60,135 bases of DNA from Candidatus Cloacimonadota bacterium (GTDB taxonomy: Bacteria; Cloacimonadota; Cloacimonadia; JGIOTU-2), in assembly GCA_023129415.1 (NCBI GenBank), contig JAGMCF010000192.1, forward strand, positions 1 through 60,135, in the 5' to 3' direction. Within the stretch, counting starts at the first letter, position 1; each line of letters begins with the position of its first letter. The translations under genes and the position numbers were made by a program. Of the stretch, positions 8,801-16,379 are shown piece by piece. Below the pieces are notes generated by a model. It had not been told where the DNA came from. It made no database searches and was given only the letters and a program-made list of their open reading frames with translations.

Positions 8801-9155
8801 TGCCATTGAATTAGAAAAAAGGACAAAAGATTTTTCAATAAATTTGATAAAGACTATCTCTAAAATTGGGAATACACCTGAACTAAAAATTATTAGATAT
8901 CAAGTTGTAAAATCAGGAACTTCTATTGGTGCAAATTATAGGGAAGCAAATCGAGCCATAAGTAAAGCGGAGTTTAAAGCAAAAATATCAATCTGTGAGA
9001 AAGAGGCTAGTGAAACAGTTTATTGGCTTGAAATATTAAAAAGTATTTTGGGCAATGAAAATATCAAGAAAGATATCAATAAACTCCGAAATGAAGCCAA
9101 TGAATTATTGGCTATATTTATTTCTTCTGGAAAAAGTTTAAGTAAAGACCGATAA
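8790..9155 (+). CDS. four helix bundle protein (23S rRNA intervening-sequence type)
   Basis: This 121-residue protein belongs to the small four-helix-bundle family first found in 23S rRNA intervening sequences. Diagnostic segments are FSINLIKTISKIGNTPELK, YQVVKSGTSIGANYREANRA and EASETVYWLEILKSI. The molecular role of the family is not known; structurally related proteins assist diversity-generating retroelements. The start ATG lies within the yidC stop region (ATGA overlap) and within a repeat. Inverted GAATTCGGAA/TTCCGAATTC arms flank the gene, which suggests it arrived as a small element. A paralogue is at 56.7 kb. Confidence 0.88.
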   Translation: MKKFAIELEKRTKDFSINLIKTISKIGNTPELKIIRYQVVKSGTSIGANYREANRAISKAEFKAKISICEKEASETVYWLEILKSILGNENIKKDINKLRNEANELLAIFISSGKSLSKDR

Positions 9156-9200
9156 ATTTTCCAAACATTTTTTGTATTGGTAATAATTTTTTGTTTATCA

Positions 9201-9231
9201 TTCCGAATTTCAAACTTCGCATTCCGAATTC
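9201..9231. repeat. right-flank inverted repeat of four-helix-bundle gene
   Basis: Two TTCCGAATT(T/C) copies, at 9201 and 9222, are inverted relative to the GAATTCGGAA copies at the yidC end. They sit directly before the SRP RNA. Confidence 0.65.
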
Positions 9232-9236
9232 AAATT

Positions 9237-9511
9237 GGGGTGTGCTAAGTGGGAAGTTAGCGGTGTCCTGTAACCTGCAATCCGCTATAGCAGGGCTGAA
9301 TTCCTATCCGCGGGATTTGATAGCTGAGTTTTATTTTATGAAAGTGATGTTGAGAGTCAAGTCTAACGCAATCATGCTCTGTGAATCTTGTCAGAACCGG
9401 AAGGTAGCAGCAATAAGCAGTTAGCCAGATGTGCCGTTAGTAAACTTGACTTGAGTTAACTACATAAAAGAGCTTGGAATAGAATCACAAGGATAGGTGC
9501 ACACCCCTTTT
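9237..9511 (+). ncRNA. ffs: signal recognition particle RNA, large bacterial type
   Basis: The 5' end GGGGTGTGCTAAG pairs with the 3' end GTGCACACCCC, closing the long helix. Near the 5' end are GGTGTCCTGTAACCTGCAAT and CCGCTATAGCAGGG, the Alu-domain sequence of the Gram-positive/thermophile-type SRP RNA. Near 9390-9420, TGTCAGAACCGGAAGGTAGC followed by AGCAATA is the universally conserved domain IV that binds Ffh. A T-run (CCCCTTTT) follows. The length, about 275 nt, fits the large form. The 77-residue ORF reported here (9191-9424) is a false ORF over this RNA. Confidence 0.95.
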
Positions 9512-9575
9512 AAAATTCCAAATATCAAATTTCAAATTACAAATTAACGGAAAATGAGGAGTTAAATTTTTTCTA

Positions 9576-10523
9576 ATGAGATATCAGCATATTTTTGGTC
9601 CAGTACCTTCCCGCAGATTGGGAATATCACTGGGTATTGACCCAATTCCTTTTAAAACCTGTACATATAACTGTGTTTATTGTGAATGTGGGGCTACAAC
9701 CAATCTTACTACAGATAGAGAAGAATATATTCCAGTAAAAGTTATAATTGCTGAATTGAAAGACTATCTTGATGCAAATCCAAAATTAGATTATATAACA
9801 TTTTCTGGCTCTGGTGAACCAACTTTAAATACTGGTATTGAAGAAATAATTGATTTTTTGAAAGAAAACTATCCACAATACAAAATAGCAGTTCTGACAA
9901 ATGGCTCTCTTCTATATCAAAAGGAAGTAAGGGATGAAATTATTAGGGCTGATTTGGTTATGCCTTCTCTAGATGCTGTTTCTGCGCAAGCATTTAGGAG
10001 AATAAATAGAGCATACATAGGTTTAGAGATTCAAAAAATTATTTCTGGTTTAATAGAATTTCGAAAGGAATTTAAAGGAAAAATCTGGCTGGAAATATTT
10101 ATAGTCCCGGGGATTAATGATACTGATAGTGAAATGAAATTATTGAGAGAAGCCATTATGAAAATCAATCCTACACATGTGCAGATTAACTCTCTTGATA
10201 GGCCAGGAACAGAAAATTGGGTAAAGCCAATTAACAGTGTTTCGCTAAAAAAAGTTGTTTCATATTTTAAGGATTTGCCAGTGGAAATGATTACGAATTT
10301 TAAATCAAGGGAGAAAATTGCCAGTTTTAACCATAATATAGAAGACAAAATAATAACTACTATTAAGAGAAGACCTTGCACCGCTGAGGATTTATCAGAA
10401 ACACTTGGAATACATATTAATGAGATAAATAAGTATTTGCAGGCGCTTCTTGAGAGGGAACGGATAGAAAGTATGTATTTGAAAAGAGGGGTTTTCTTTA
10501 AGACTACAAAAGATAACAATTGA
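9576..10523 (+). CDS. radical SAM protein (COG0731-like)
   Basis: This 315-residue radical S-adenosylmethionine enzyme has the cluster motif CTYNCVYC (CX3CX2C) near residue 29. It opens with FGPVPSRRLGISLGIDPIPF, the opening of the wyosine-related COG0731 group of bacterial radical SAM proteins. The SAM-binding GSGEPTLN motif follows. Residues about 250-310 form a winged-helix-like tail (RRPCTAEDLSETLGIHINEI). The substrate is unknown. The gene is 50 bp upstream of the DUF401 transporter, in the same direction, and could share its transcript. Confidence 0.85.
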   Translation: MRYQHIFGPVPSRRLGISLGIDPIPFKTCTYNCVYCECGATTNLTTDREEYIPVKVIIAELKDYLDANPKLDYITFSGSGEPTLNTGIEEIIDFLKENYPQYKIAVLTNGSLLYQKEVRDEIIRADLVMPSLDAVSAQAFRRINRAYIGLEIQKIISGLIEFRKEFKGKIWLEIFIVPGINDTDSEMKLLREAIMKINPTHVQINSLDRPGTENWVKPINSVSLKKVVSYFKDLPVEMITNFKSREKIASFNHNIEDKIITTIKRRPCTAEDLSETLGIHINEINKYLQALLERERIESMYLKRGVFFKTTKDNN

Positions 10524-10556
10524 AAATAGGAAAGAACATAATAATTAAGATTTAAT

Positions 10557-11747
10557 ATGAACTTAACAATCTGGCTTGGCTTTCTCTTATCTTTAGCTTT
10601 GATGATAATTATCGCTCGGAAGAATCTCTGGGTGGGATTTATTATAGGTGCTCTTGTTCTGGGCATATTCAATCTTAGTTTTAGAGAGATACTTGCTCAA
10701 ATACAGAATACTCTAACTGATCCATCAATATTATTGTTAGCTTTTGCTGTTGGTTTAATTCCACTTATTGGTGGAGCATTAGAAGTTTCTGGACTTATGG
10801 ACGATCTTGTTAATAATCTTAGAATGAAAAGAAAATTGTTTCTTGCATTCGGTCCAGCTTTTCTTGGAATGCTTCCCATGCCAGGCGGTGCGCTTCTTTC
10901 AGCTCCACTTGTTCTCCGAGCCGGAACTGACATTTCTGATGATAAATACACTGCAATAAATGTTTGGTTCAGACATGTTCTTGTATTAATTTACCCACTT
11001 GGAGCTTTGCTGGTTACAAGTAAGATGGCTAATCTAAGTCTCTATGTTGCTATGTTGTATATTATTCCTGGTTTTATACTAATGATTGTTTTAGGTTATA
11101 TTTTTTTGCTTAAAGGGATACATGGCAACCTGAAAACAAGTGATAATATTATACGGAAAAAAATTTTTATACCACTTGCAATAATACTATCTGCTCCTAT
11201 TATTCATTTAATTTTAATGAGTTTATTTAAGAACATTATTCAAGAGATACCTCTTTCGGTTGGTGTTTTGACCAGCCTTATTCTTGCATTTTCTATTGGA
11301 AAATTAGATTTGAAAAAGATAATACCTATTTCATTAAAGATGAAACCATGGAAATATTTCCTCATAATTATTGGAATGTTTCTTTTCTTGAATATATTTC
11401 AAGCTTCAAACATTTCAAAAGTAATTGCTGATATAGTTTTTTGCAAAAGTTTTTTAATTGTAGGAGTCGCTGCATTCCTGGGTTTTGTGACAGGTAGGGT
11501 TCAAATGCCTTTTGCCATTTTATTGCCAATTTATTATTCAAAGTTTGGAGTTGAGGCAACGACATATTTAGTTTTTGCAGTTATGTTCTTCTCTATATTT
11601 ATGGGGTATGTTATCTCACCAATACATCCCTGTGTGTCAGTTTCCGTTGAATTTTTTGGCTCATCTCTAAAGGATTTCTTTAAAAGATTAATTATACCTA
11701 CTGGAATATCTTTGATTTTTGCACTCATTATTTCATTAATATTATGA
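10557..11747 (+). CDS. DUF401 family membrane transporter
   Basis: This 396-residue polytopic membrane protein has about ten hydrophobic segments. The segment GPAFLGMLPMPGGALLSAPL is typical of DUF401 proteins, which belong to the ion-transporter-like group of carboxylate and ion permeases. The second half repeats the style (FGVEATTYLVFAVMFFSIFM, then GYVISPIHPC). The substrate is unproven. It overlaps the next transporter by 4 bp (ATGA), so the two are co-translated and probably work in the same process. Confidence 0.8.
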   Translation: MNLTIWLGFLLSLALMIIIARKNLWVGFIIGALVLGIFNLSFREILAQIQNTLTDPSILLLAFAVGLIPLIGGALEVSGLMDDLVNNLRMKRKLFLAFGPAFLGMLPMPGGALLSAPLVLRAGTDISDDKYTAINVWFRHVLVLIYPLGALLVTSKMANLSLYVAMLYIIPGFILMIVLGYIFLLKGIHGNLKTSDNIIRKKIFIPLAIILSAPIIHLILMSLFKNIIQEIPLSVGVLTSLILAFSIGKLDLKKIIPISLKMKPWKYFLIIIGMFLFLNIFQASNISKVIADIVFCKSFLIVGVAAFLGFVTGRVQMPFAILLPIYYSKFGVEATTYLVFAVMFFSIFMGYVISPIHPCVSVSVEFFGSSLKDFFKRLIIPTGISLIFALIISLIL

Positions 11748-12766
11748 TTATCACAGTTTTTAGGCAAGCCTTGATGATCACTGGCTTTGTGTTTGTAATG
11801 ATGCTGGTTATTGAGTATATCAATGTGCAAACCAGAGGTGTATGGCATGATTCTCTTAAAAAAAGTAAATGGAGGCAATATCTTTTATCAGCGTTTTTAG
11901 GAGCCATACCTGGATGTCTGGGAGCATTTACCGTTGTAGCTCTGTATTCACATAGGATAGTTTCGTTTGGAGCTCTTGTTGCAGCTATGGTTGCTACAAG
12001 CGGAGATGAAGCATTTGTAATGCTTGCCTTGTTTCCGGGGAAGGCTTTAATTTTGACAGTCATTATTTTTGGTATTGGAATTGTTTCTGGATTTATTACT
12101 GATAAAATTCTTCCTTTAAAATATATTTATGAAAAAATTGAATTACGCAAACTGTCTTTGCATGAAGAAGAGAGATGTATATGTTTTCAAAAAAATCTGA
12201 TTTTAAACCAGCTTAAACATTGTTCATTCCAGAGAGCTTTATTAATCGGAATATTGCTAATCTTTATTGTAGGATTAGTTATTGGAGAGATTGGTCCTGA
12301 TAAATGGAATTGGATAAGAGTTACACTTCTTGTAGCATCATCAGTTTCACTTTTTATTGTCACAACTGTACCTGAACACTTTTTAGAAGAGCATCTTTGG
12401 AAGCATATTGTTAAGGTTCATATACCCAGGATTTTTTTCTGGTCACTTGGCGCACTTTTAATAATGCATTTGTTATTAAGCCAACTGAATATTGAACAGT
12501 GGATTGAATCTAACAAATTTATAATATTAATTATCGCATGTTTAATAGGTCTTATTCCGGAATCTGGTCCTCATATGATATTTGTTACTTTGTTCTATCA
12601 AGGTGCAATTCCATTTAGTATACTTATGGCAAGCTCAATAGTTCAGGATGGTCATGGGATGCTGCCTATGTTAGCAGAATCAAAAAGAGGATTTGTATTT
12701 GTAAAATTTATTAATCTTTTGATTGGCTTTTTGGTTGGGATTCTGGGGTATTTTATCGGATGGTGA
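11744..12766 (+). CDS. putative metal/arsenic exporter (ArsP_2/DUF2899-like)
   Basis: This 340-residue membrane protein has about nine or ten transmembrane segments in two halves. Recognisable segments are GAIPGCLGAFTVVALYSHR, VAAMVATSGDEAFVMLALFP and, in the second half, IGLIPESGPHMIFVTLFYQG and QDGHGMLPMLAES. This is the pattern of the putative 10-TM heavy-metal (manganese/arsenic-like) exporters. His, Glu and Asp residues in the membrane (EHFLEEHLWKH, DGHG) fit a metal-transport role. It overlaps DUF401 by 4 bp; a repeat region follows and then a split permease of a related superfamily. Specificity is an inference. Confidence 0.75.
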   Translation: MIITVFRQALMITGFVFVMMLVIEYINVQTRGVWHDSLKKSKWRQYLLSAFLGAIPGCLGAFTVVALYSHRIVSFGALVAAMVATSGDEAFVMLALFPGKALILTVIIFGIGIVSGFITDKILPLKYIYEKIELRKLSLHEEERCICFQKNLILNQLKHCSFQRALLIGILLIFIVGLVIGEIGPDKWNWIRVTLLVASSVSLFIVTTVPEHFLEEHLWKHIVKVHIPRIFFWSLGALLIMHLLLSQLNIEQWIESNKFIILIIACLIGLIPESGPHMIFVTLFYQGAIPFSILMASSIVQDGHGMLPMLAESKRGFVFVKFINLLIGFLVGILGYFIGW

Positions 12767-12864
12767 TTTTTGGAGTTGGCGAATCTCTCACCTTATAGTG
12801 AAACAGGATAAACCCTGTTAGATAATATTTTCCTTGTTAAGATAGTAATATTTAATTGAGCTAA

Positions 12865-12883
12865 TCCCGAAAACAAATCGGGA
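12865..12883. repeat. palindrome TCCCGA..TCGGGA
   Basis: Six-bp arms are followed by CACAAAAGAATATGAAAAT, the same right flank as the longer ATGAAACATACATG element copies. Confidence 0.75.
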
Positions 12884-13007
12884 CACAAAAGAATATGAAA
12901 ATATCTTATTTGATGAGTGTGAACAGCAACAGGATAAACCTGTTGCTACCCCCCTTGTGGGTAGATTTGGGTTTATCCCAAATTTTGATATAAAGAAGGT
13001 TATTTTC

Positions 13008-13055
13008 ATATGAAACATACATGTCCCGAAAAAAATCGGGACACAAAGGAACATG
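13008..13055 (+). repeat. ATGAAACATACATG palindromic element, copy 1
   Basis: ATGAAACATACATG, then TCCCGAAAAAAATCGGGA, then CACAAAGGAACATGATAAT. Further copies are at about 30695-30745 (minus), 30826-30928 (minus, longer insert) and 55392-55455 (plus). Only its right end is seen at about 17128-17150 (minus). Confidence 0.75.
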
Positions 13056-13202
13056 ATAATTATTCACCCCGTGGAATAATCCGACAGTTGTAGGATTAAA
13101 ATCTTTGATTTTATTCCACAGGGTAAAGAATTTAAAATAGTTTAATTTTATGAATAAAATATTGTTCGTGTCCGTCTGGGCGCCGAGACCGATTAGTTCG
13201 TG
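13045..13202 (+). repeat. long inverted repeat, left copy
   Basis: About 155 bp nearly identical, in reverse complement, to 16983-17145. It runs from the ACAAAGGA-type end through the three-stem hairpin to GTGTCCGTCTGGGCGCCGAG and ACCGATTAGTTCGTG. The two copies bracket the split permease, broken GNAT, VOC and TIGR00725 genes and the 3' part of the broken ATPase. Confidence 0.85.
13067..13123. repeat. three-stem palindromic element, copy 1
   Basis: The outer stem is CCCCGTGGAATAA with TTATTCCACAGGG. Inside are AATCCGACagttGTAGGATT and AAAATCtttGATTTT hairpins. The second copy (17061-17117) has a perfect 13-bp outer stem and a perfect AATCTGAC/GTCGGATT-type inner stem apart from the paired variable base. 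Confidence 0.8.
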
Positions 13203-13229
13203 TGGTTCGTGGCAAAAAAGGATTTTAAG

Positions 13230-13658
13230 ATGAAAAACAATAAAAGTTTTTTAAAAGCACTTCTTAACTCATTAACAAGCTTTGGTAGATTATTTCCGAT
13301 TATGCTTGGAGTCATACTCTGTATTGGATTGTTCCAGGTTTATATTTCAAAGCACTTACTTAAGAATGTATTTACAGGAAAAATTATTCAAGATACATTA
13401 ATCGGTGGATTTATCGGTAGTATTACTACAGGAAACCCGATAAACAGTTATATTATTGGCTTACAATTATTAGATGATGGAGTTACACTCTTTGCTGTTA
13501 CTGCTTTTATTATCTGCTGGGTAACGGTTGGCATTGTTCAACTTCCTTATGAAATTTCAGCTTTGGGAAAAGAATTTGCCTTATCCAGAAACTTAATTAG
13601 TTTTGTAATTTCATTTTTTATAGCGATAGCCACTGTTCTAATTCTACAGATAGTGTAA
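13230..13658 (+). CDS. permease, N-terminal half of a split ArsP_1-like transporter
   Basis: This membrane protein of about 142 residues has four hydrophobic segments. The ORF track starts at 13200, but ATG at 13230 is better: AAAAGGA lies seven bases upstream, and the earlier 10 codons are repeat sequence. GGFIGSITTGNPINSYIIG resembles the first half of DUF318/ArsP_1-type permeases, which export organoarsenicals or other metals, and the next gene supplies the second half. The two genes are one base apart and must be co-translated. The start lies just right of the long inverted repeat, whose leader sequence provides its Shine-Dalgarno. Confidence 0.7.
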   Translation: MKNNKSFLKALLNSLTSFGRLFPIMLGVILCIGLFQVYISKHLLKNVFTGKIIQDTLIGGFIGSITTGNPINSYIIGLQLLDDGVTLFAVTAFIICWVTVGIVQLPYEISALGKEFALSRNLISFVISFFIAIATVLILQIV

Positions 13659-13659
13659 T

Positions 13660-14166
13660 ATGGAAGATAAAAGGAAAACGAGGAAAGTCCCAACCGGTAT
13701 TTACTTTTTATTAGCAGTTATTCTTATATTTATCGTTTTATTTTTTATTGACCGAACAGGAGCAAAGGAATCGCTAAAAATTAGTTTCAACATAGCTAAA
13801 ACAATTATTCCGATTCTGGTTATAGTAATTGCTTTTACCGCCTTTGTAAATTATTTTTTAGACTCGCAAAAAATCGCCAAATATTTGAGTAAGGAATCTG
13901 GCATTAAAGGTTGGGCAATAGCAACAATAGGTGGCATTATTTCTCATGGTCCGTCTTTTGTCTGGTATCAGCTGATTCAAGATTTGCGAGGGAAGGGAAT
14001 GAGCTCTGGAATGGCTGCGGTTTTTTTCTATAATCGTGCTATTAAGATACCACTTCTGCCAATGATGATTTTCTACTTCAGTTTAAAGTTTGTAGTTGTG
14101 CTAACTTTACTTATGATAACTGCATCTTTAATTGTATGGAAGGTTATGGATATAATTAATAAATAA
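13660..14166 (+). CDS. permease, C-terminal half of a split ArsP_1-like transporter
   Basis: This is a 168-residue membrane protein with a cytoplasmic basic N-terminus and four or five hydrophobic segments. IGGIISHGPSFVWYQLIQDL and FFYNRAIKIPLLPMM match the second-half signature of ArsP_1/DUF318-type permeases. It begins one base after its partner stops. Split two-gene permeases of this family are known in archaea and some bacteria. The group with DUF401 and the ArsP_2-like gene upstream suggests a metal or metalloid efflux locus, although repeats now separate the two pairs. Confidence 0.7.
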   Translation: MEDKRKTRKVPTGIYFLLAVILIFIVLFFIDRTGAKESLKISFNIAKTIIPILVIVIAFTAFVNYFLDSQKIAKYLSKESGIKGWAIATIGGIISHGPSFVWYQLIQDLRGKGMSSGMAAVFFYNRAIKIPLLPMMIFYFSLKFVVVLTLLMITASLIVWKVMDIINK

Positions 14167-14300
14167 AATAGTATGGTAAACCGCAAATAACAAATATCAA
14201 ATAATAAATTCCAAATAAATTCCAAAACCCAATAATCAAATGACCAAAATATTTTGTATCAGTCATTAGTGCTTATTTGTATTTAGAATTTGGAATTTAA

Positions 14301-14316
14301 TCCCGACTTGTCGGGA
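14301..14316. repeat. palindrome TCCCGACTTGTCGGGA
   Basis: Six-bp perfect arms lie between the permease and the broken GNAT gene, which face each other; it could serve as a bidirectional terminator. Confidence 0.7.
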
Positions 14317-14363
14317 AAACAAAGATTTTACTTGTAATACTATAATATAAAATCAATAAATAT

Positions 14364-14822
14364 TTATACATCAGGATATCTTTTTTTAGTAAAATATACT
14401 ATATCTGCAAACATATTATATCCCAAACTTTCAAAAAATTTCTTAGAATTCATATTCCAATCTTCAACTAAACAAGCTATGATATTAATTCCAAGTTTAT
14501 GAAGCCAACCTTCTACTTTATCTACAAGTCTTCTTGCAATACCTTGCATTTGATATTCAGGAGCTACTGCTAATCTATTTATCCAACCTTTTCGTCCATC
14601 ATGGGTTCCTTAAATTGAGCCTACTAATTTGCCATTTATCTCAACAACCAAGAAAAGAGCATTCCCTTGTTTCAGTTCAAATTCAATCTTATCTTTACTA
14701 TCTCTGCCTTTTGGTTTATAAGGAAGCTGTGAATCATTCCATAGTTTAATTAGTGCATCGTAGTCTTCTGTGCTGAATTTTCTTATTAAAATATTTGGTG
14801 TTTGATTATAATTTGAATTCAA
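14364..14822 (-). pseudogene. GNAT acetyltransferase interrupted by one in-frame TAA
   Basis: The ORF track lists two pieces (14610-14822 and 14364-14549), but they are one frame. The first ends ...NGKLVGSI and a TAA (14610-14612), and the second continues GTHDGRKGWINRLAVAPEYQ then MQGIARRLV. GSI(x)GTHDGRKGWINRLAV is continuous GNAT sequence, with the acetyl-CoA-binding Q(M)QGIARRL motif after it, so the only lesion is the stop codon, probably from TTA, ATA or similar. The full product would be about 152 residues, a normal single-domain N-acetyltransferase. It lies inside the inverted-repeat-bracketed region. Confidence 0.85.
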
Positions 14823-14884
14823 TAGTGTTTCACCAATTTTGCATAAATATAAAGTATGATTCCACTCTAAAAAGGAATCTCCCG

Positions 14885-14900
14885 TCCCGAATCATCGGGA
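14885..14900. repeat. palindrome TCCCGAATCATCGGGA
   Basis: A perfect-armed member of the palindrome family upstream of the broken GNAT gene. Confidence 0.75.
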
Positions 14901-14928
14901 CGAAAAATACATACGGATATTATCAGGC

Positions 14929-15043
14929 TCGGCGCCCAGACGGGCTGGAGTTACATGAACCATTTTCGGGTATTTCGTGTGTTTCGTCGGTCTCGGCCAG
15001 TCTTGGCTAGGCCAAGCCTAGACAGGCGCCCAGACGGACGGGT
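14929..15043. repeat. GC-rich cggcgcccagacgg repeat cluster
   Basis: Two copies of CGGCGCCCAGACGG (about 14933 and, without the leading CG, about 15030) flank TTTCGTCGGTCTCGGCCAG and the palindrome-like CTTGGCTAGGCCAAGCCTAG. The same block occurs in the long inverted repeat and, diverged, near 17413 and 17490. It stands out as GC-rich within AT-rich DNA. Confidence 0.65.
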
Positions 15044-15099
15044 TTTTATAGTGAACTTAAGTATAAATTCACAGAATTAATTCGAACCCCACCTTATTA

Positions 15100-15459
15100 T
15101 TATTTTGCGTCTTTATTTGTTTCCCAAATACCAAAAGCATTATTCTCAGTATCAAGGCATACTGCGAAATATCCCATACTGGGGACAGCAGTTTTGGGCA
15201 TAACTACTTTACCACCCAATTTTTCAATTTTTTTAGAATATTCATCTACACTTGAGACATCAATATAGTTAGTAATTTGCTGTTGTGGATGTTGCCTTTT
15301 CATCATACCACCGTCAACTGCTTTTTCACCGCTCGTTGTAATCATATGATATTCCATTTCTGGTTCTTCCTTAATTTCCCATCCAAAGAGCTCAGTATAG
15401 AATTTTTTTGCTCTTTCAATATCATCTACCGGGATTTCAAAGTGAACTATTGTTGACAT
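15100..15459 (-). CDS. VOC family (glyoxalase-like) protein
   Basis: This 119-residue single-domain vicinal-oxygen-chelate protein opens with VHFEIPVDDIERAKKFYTEL and FGWEI, the standard VOC opening with its first metal-ligand His. It ends MGYFAVCLDTENNAFGIWE, the usual closing motif with the Glu ligand. A GGAGG Shine-Dalgarno stands just before ATG. VOC proteins include glyoxalases, dioxygenases and resistance proteins; this subgroup (VNP-type, short) is mostly uncharacterised. It is monocistronic within the island, convergent with nothing obvious. Confidence 0.88.
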   Translation of the reverse strand: MSTIVHFEIPVDDIERAKKFYTELFGWEIKEEPEMEYHMITTSGEKAVDGGMMKRQHPQQQITNYIDVSSVDEYSKKIEKLGGKVVMPKTAVPSMGYFAVCLDTENNAFGIWETNKDAK

Positions 15460-15767
15460 TTTTCCTCCAATTCATATTTTTTTTATTAGTTGATTATTCA
15501 AAGGTGGGGTTCGGAATTTAACTTAAATAGATTTTAGATTCATCTTAAATAATTTTGAATAAATCTTATTAAATTTTAATATTACAATTCTATATTTTTT
15601 CTTTTATTGATATTATATAGAATATTTGTTTTATTTGTGTCAAATTTTCTATGAACATATCTTTATTTTTAGAATTCTGATAATTCATTTCACATTGAAC
15701 TTCTTGACATCTAATGGTGTTTAATTAGAAATATATAGTCATTATAAAATGAATTTTAGGAGATAGA
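15460..15767. other. AT-rich intergenic region
   Basis: About 300 bases separate the divergent VOC and TIGR00725 genes. It presumably holds their promoters. I see no gene, hairpin or repeat that stands out. Confidence 0.4.
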
Positions 15768-16256
15768 ATGTTGAAGCGAAGCGAAAATCCCGTCCCTGAT
15801 CGAATCGGGAATTCGGTGAGAGATAAAAAAATCATAGCAGTTCTTGGTGGAAATATTGCCACAGAGGAAATATACAAAAAAGCATATCAAGTTGGGAAAA
15901 TCATTGCTGAGAAGGATTATATTCTTATATGCGGTGGACTTGGGGGTGTTATGGAAGCAGCTTCTAAAGGGGCAAAAGGTAATAACGGATTGACAATTGG
16001 AATTCTCCCAGGGAAAAGTAAAACAGATGCTAATCCATATATTGATATTCCAATAGTAACTGCGATGTCAAATGCTCGTAATGCCATAATTGCCAGAACT
16101 TGTGACCTTGCGATTGCAATAGATGGCAAATACGGCACCCTTTCTGAGATTGCATATTGTCTAAATTTTGGAAAAACCGTATTGGGGATTGATACTTATG
16201 ATATAGAAGGGATTATCACAATTACTGATGTAGAGGAGATTAAAGGATTTCTGTAA
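15768..16256 (+). CDS. TIGR00725 family protein (LOG/DprA-like Rossmann fold)
   Basis: This 162-residue Rossmann-like protein is related to lysine decarboxylase-like LOG proteins. AVLGGNIATEEIYKKAYQVG, CGGLGGVMEAASKGAK and IAIDGKYGTLSEIAYCL match the GGGxGxM and PGGxGTxxE positions of the family, with GKYGT replacing GGxGT as is usual for the TIGR00725 subgroup. The role is unknown; relatives bind nucleotides. A good Shine-Dalgarno (TAGGAG) fixes the ATG, so the first 21 residues (MLKRSENPVPDRIGNSVRDK) are translated from a palindrome (15788-15810). The conserved domain begins only at KKIIAVLGG. Confidence 0.85.
   Translation: MLKRSENPVPDRIGNSVRDKKIIAVLGGNIATEEIYKKAYQVGKIIAEKDYILICGGLGGVMEAASKGAKGNNGLTIGILPGKSKTDANPYIDIPIVTAMSNARNAIIARTCDLAIAIDGKYGTLSEIAYCLNFGKTVLGIDTYDIEGIITITDVEEIKGFL
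15788..15810. repeat. palindrome translated in a protein N-terminus
   Basis: TCCCGTCCCTGATCGAATCG followed by GGA lies just inside the TIGR00725 gene and encodes NPVPDRIG, ahead of the conserved domain. Confidence 0.75.
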
Positions 16257-16379
16257 TACTATGAAAATGTAACGCTCCGATAAATCGGAACAATATTTTA
16301 CACACCCCGTCCGTCAGTCCCGTTTACGGGATGCCGAAAGTCGGCGCTGGTGGACAGAGAATGGGCTGGGTTTCAGAGA
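16257..16379. repeat. degenerate repeat patch
   Basis: This short intergenic patch carries two weak palindromes, TCCGATAAATCGGA (16276-16289) and TCCCGTTTACGGGA (16318-16331), then GAAAGTCGGCGCTGGTGGAC, a decayed form of the GC-rich block. The 60-residue plus ORF here is not credible. Confidence 0.5.

Larger units (their letters stand above)
12767..13229. other. repeat-rich intergenic region
   Basis: The 460 bases between two transporter genes contain no real gene (the 12818-13054 minus ORF is repeat translation). They hold two TCCCGA..TCGGGA palindromes (12865-12883, 13024-13041), a three-stem element (13067-13123), a GC-rich block (13169-13193) and a leader repeat before the permease. Confidence 0.7.

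Noticed and set aside
9191-9424. 77-residue ORF after the four-helix-bundle gene
   Set aside because: It overlies the SRP RNA; the RNA motifs and terminal pairing explain the sequence and the peptide has no protein character.
10031-10672. 213-residue minus-strand ORF
   Set aside because: It is antisense to the radical SAM and DUF401 genes, both of which have clear family motifs.
12818-13054. 78-residue minus-strand ORF
   Set aside because: It is a read-through of palindromic repeats, with no ribosome-binding site or conserved sequence.
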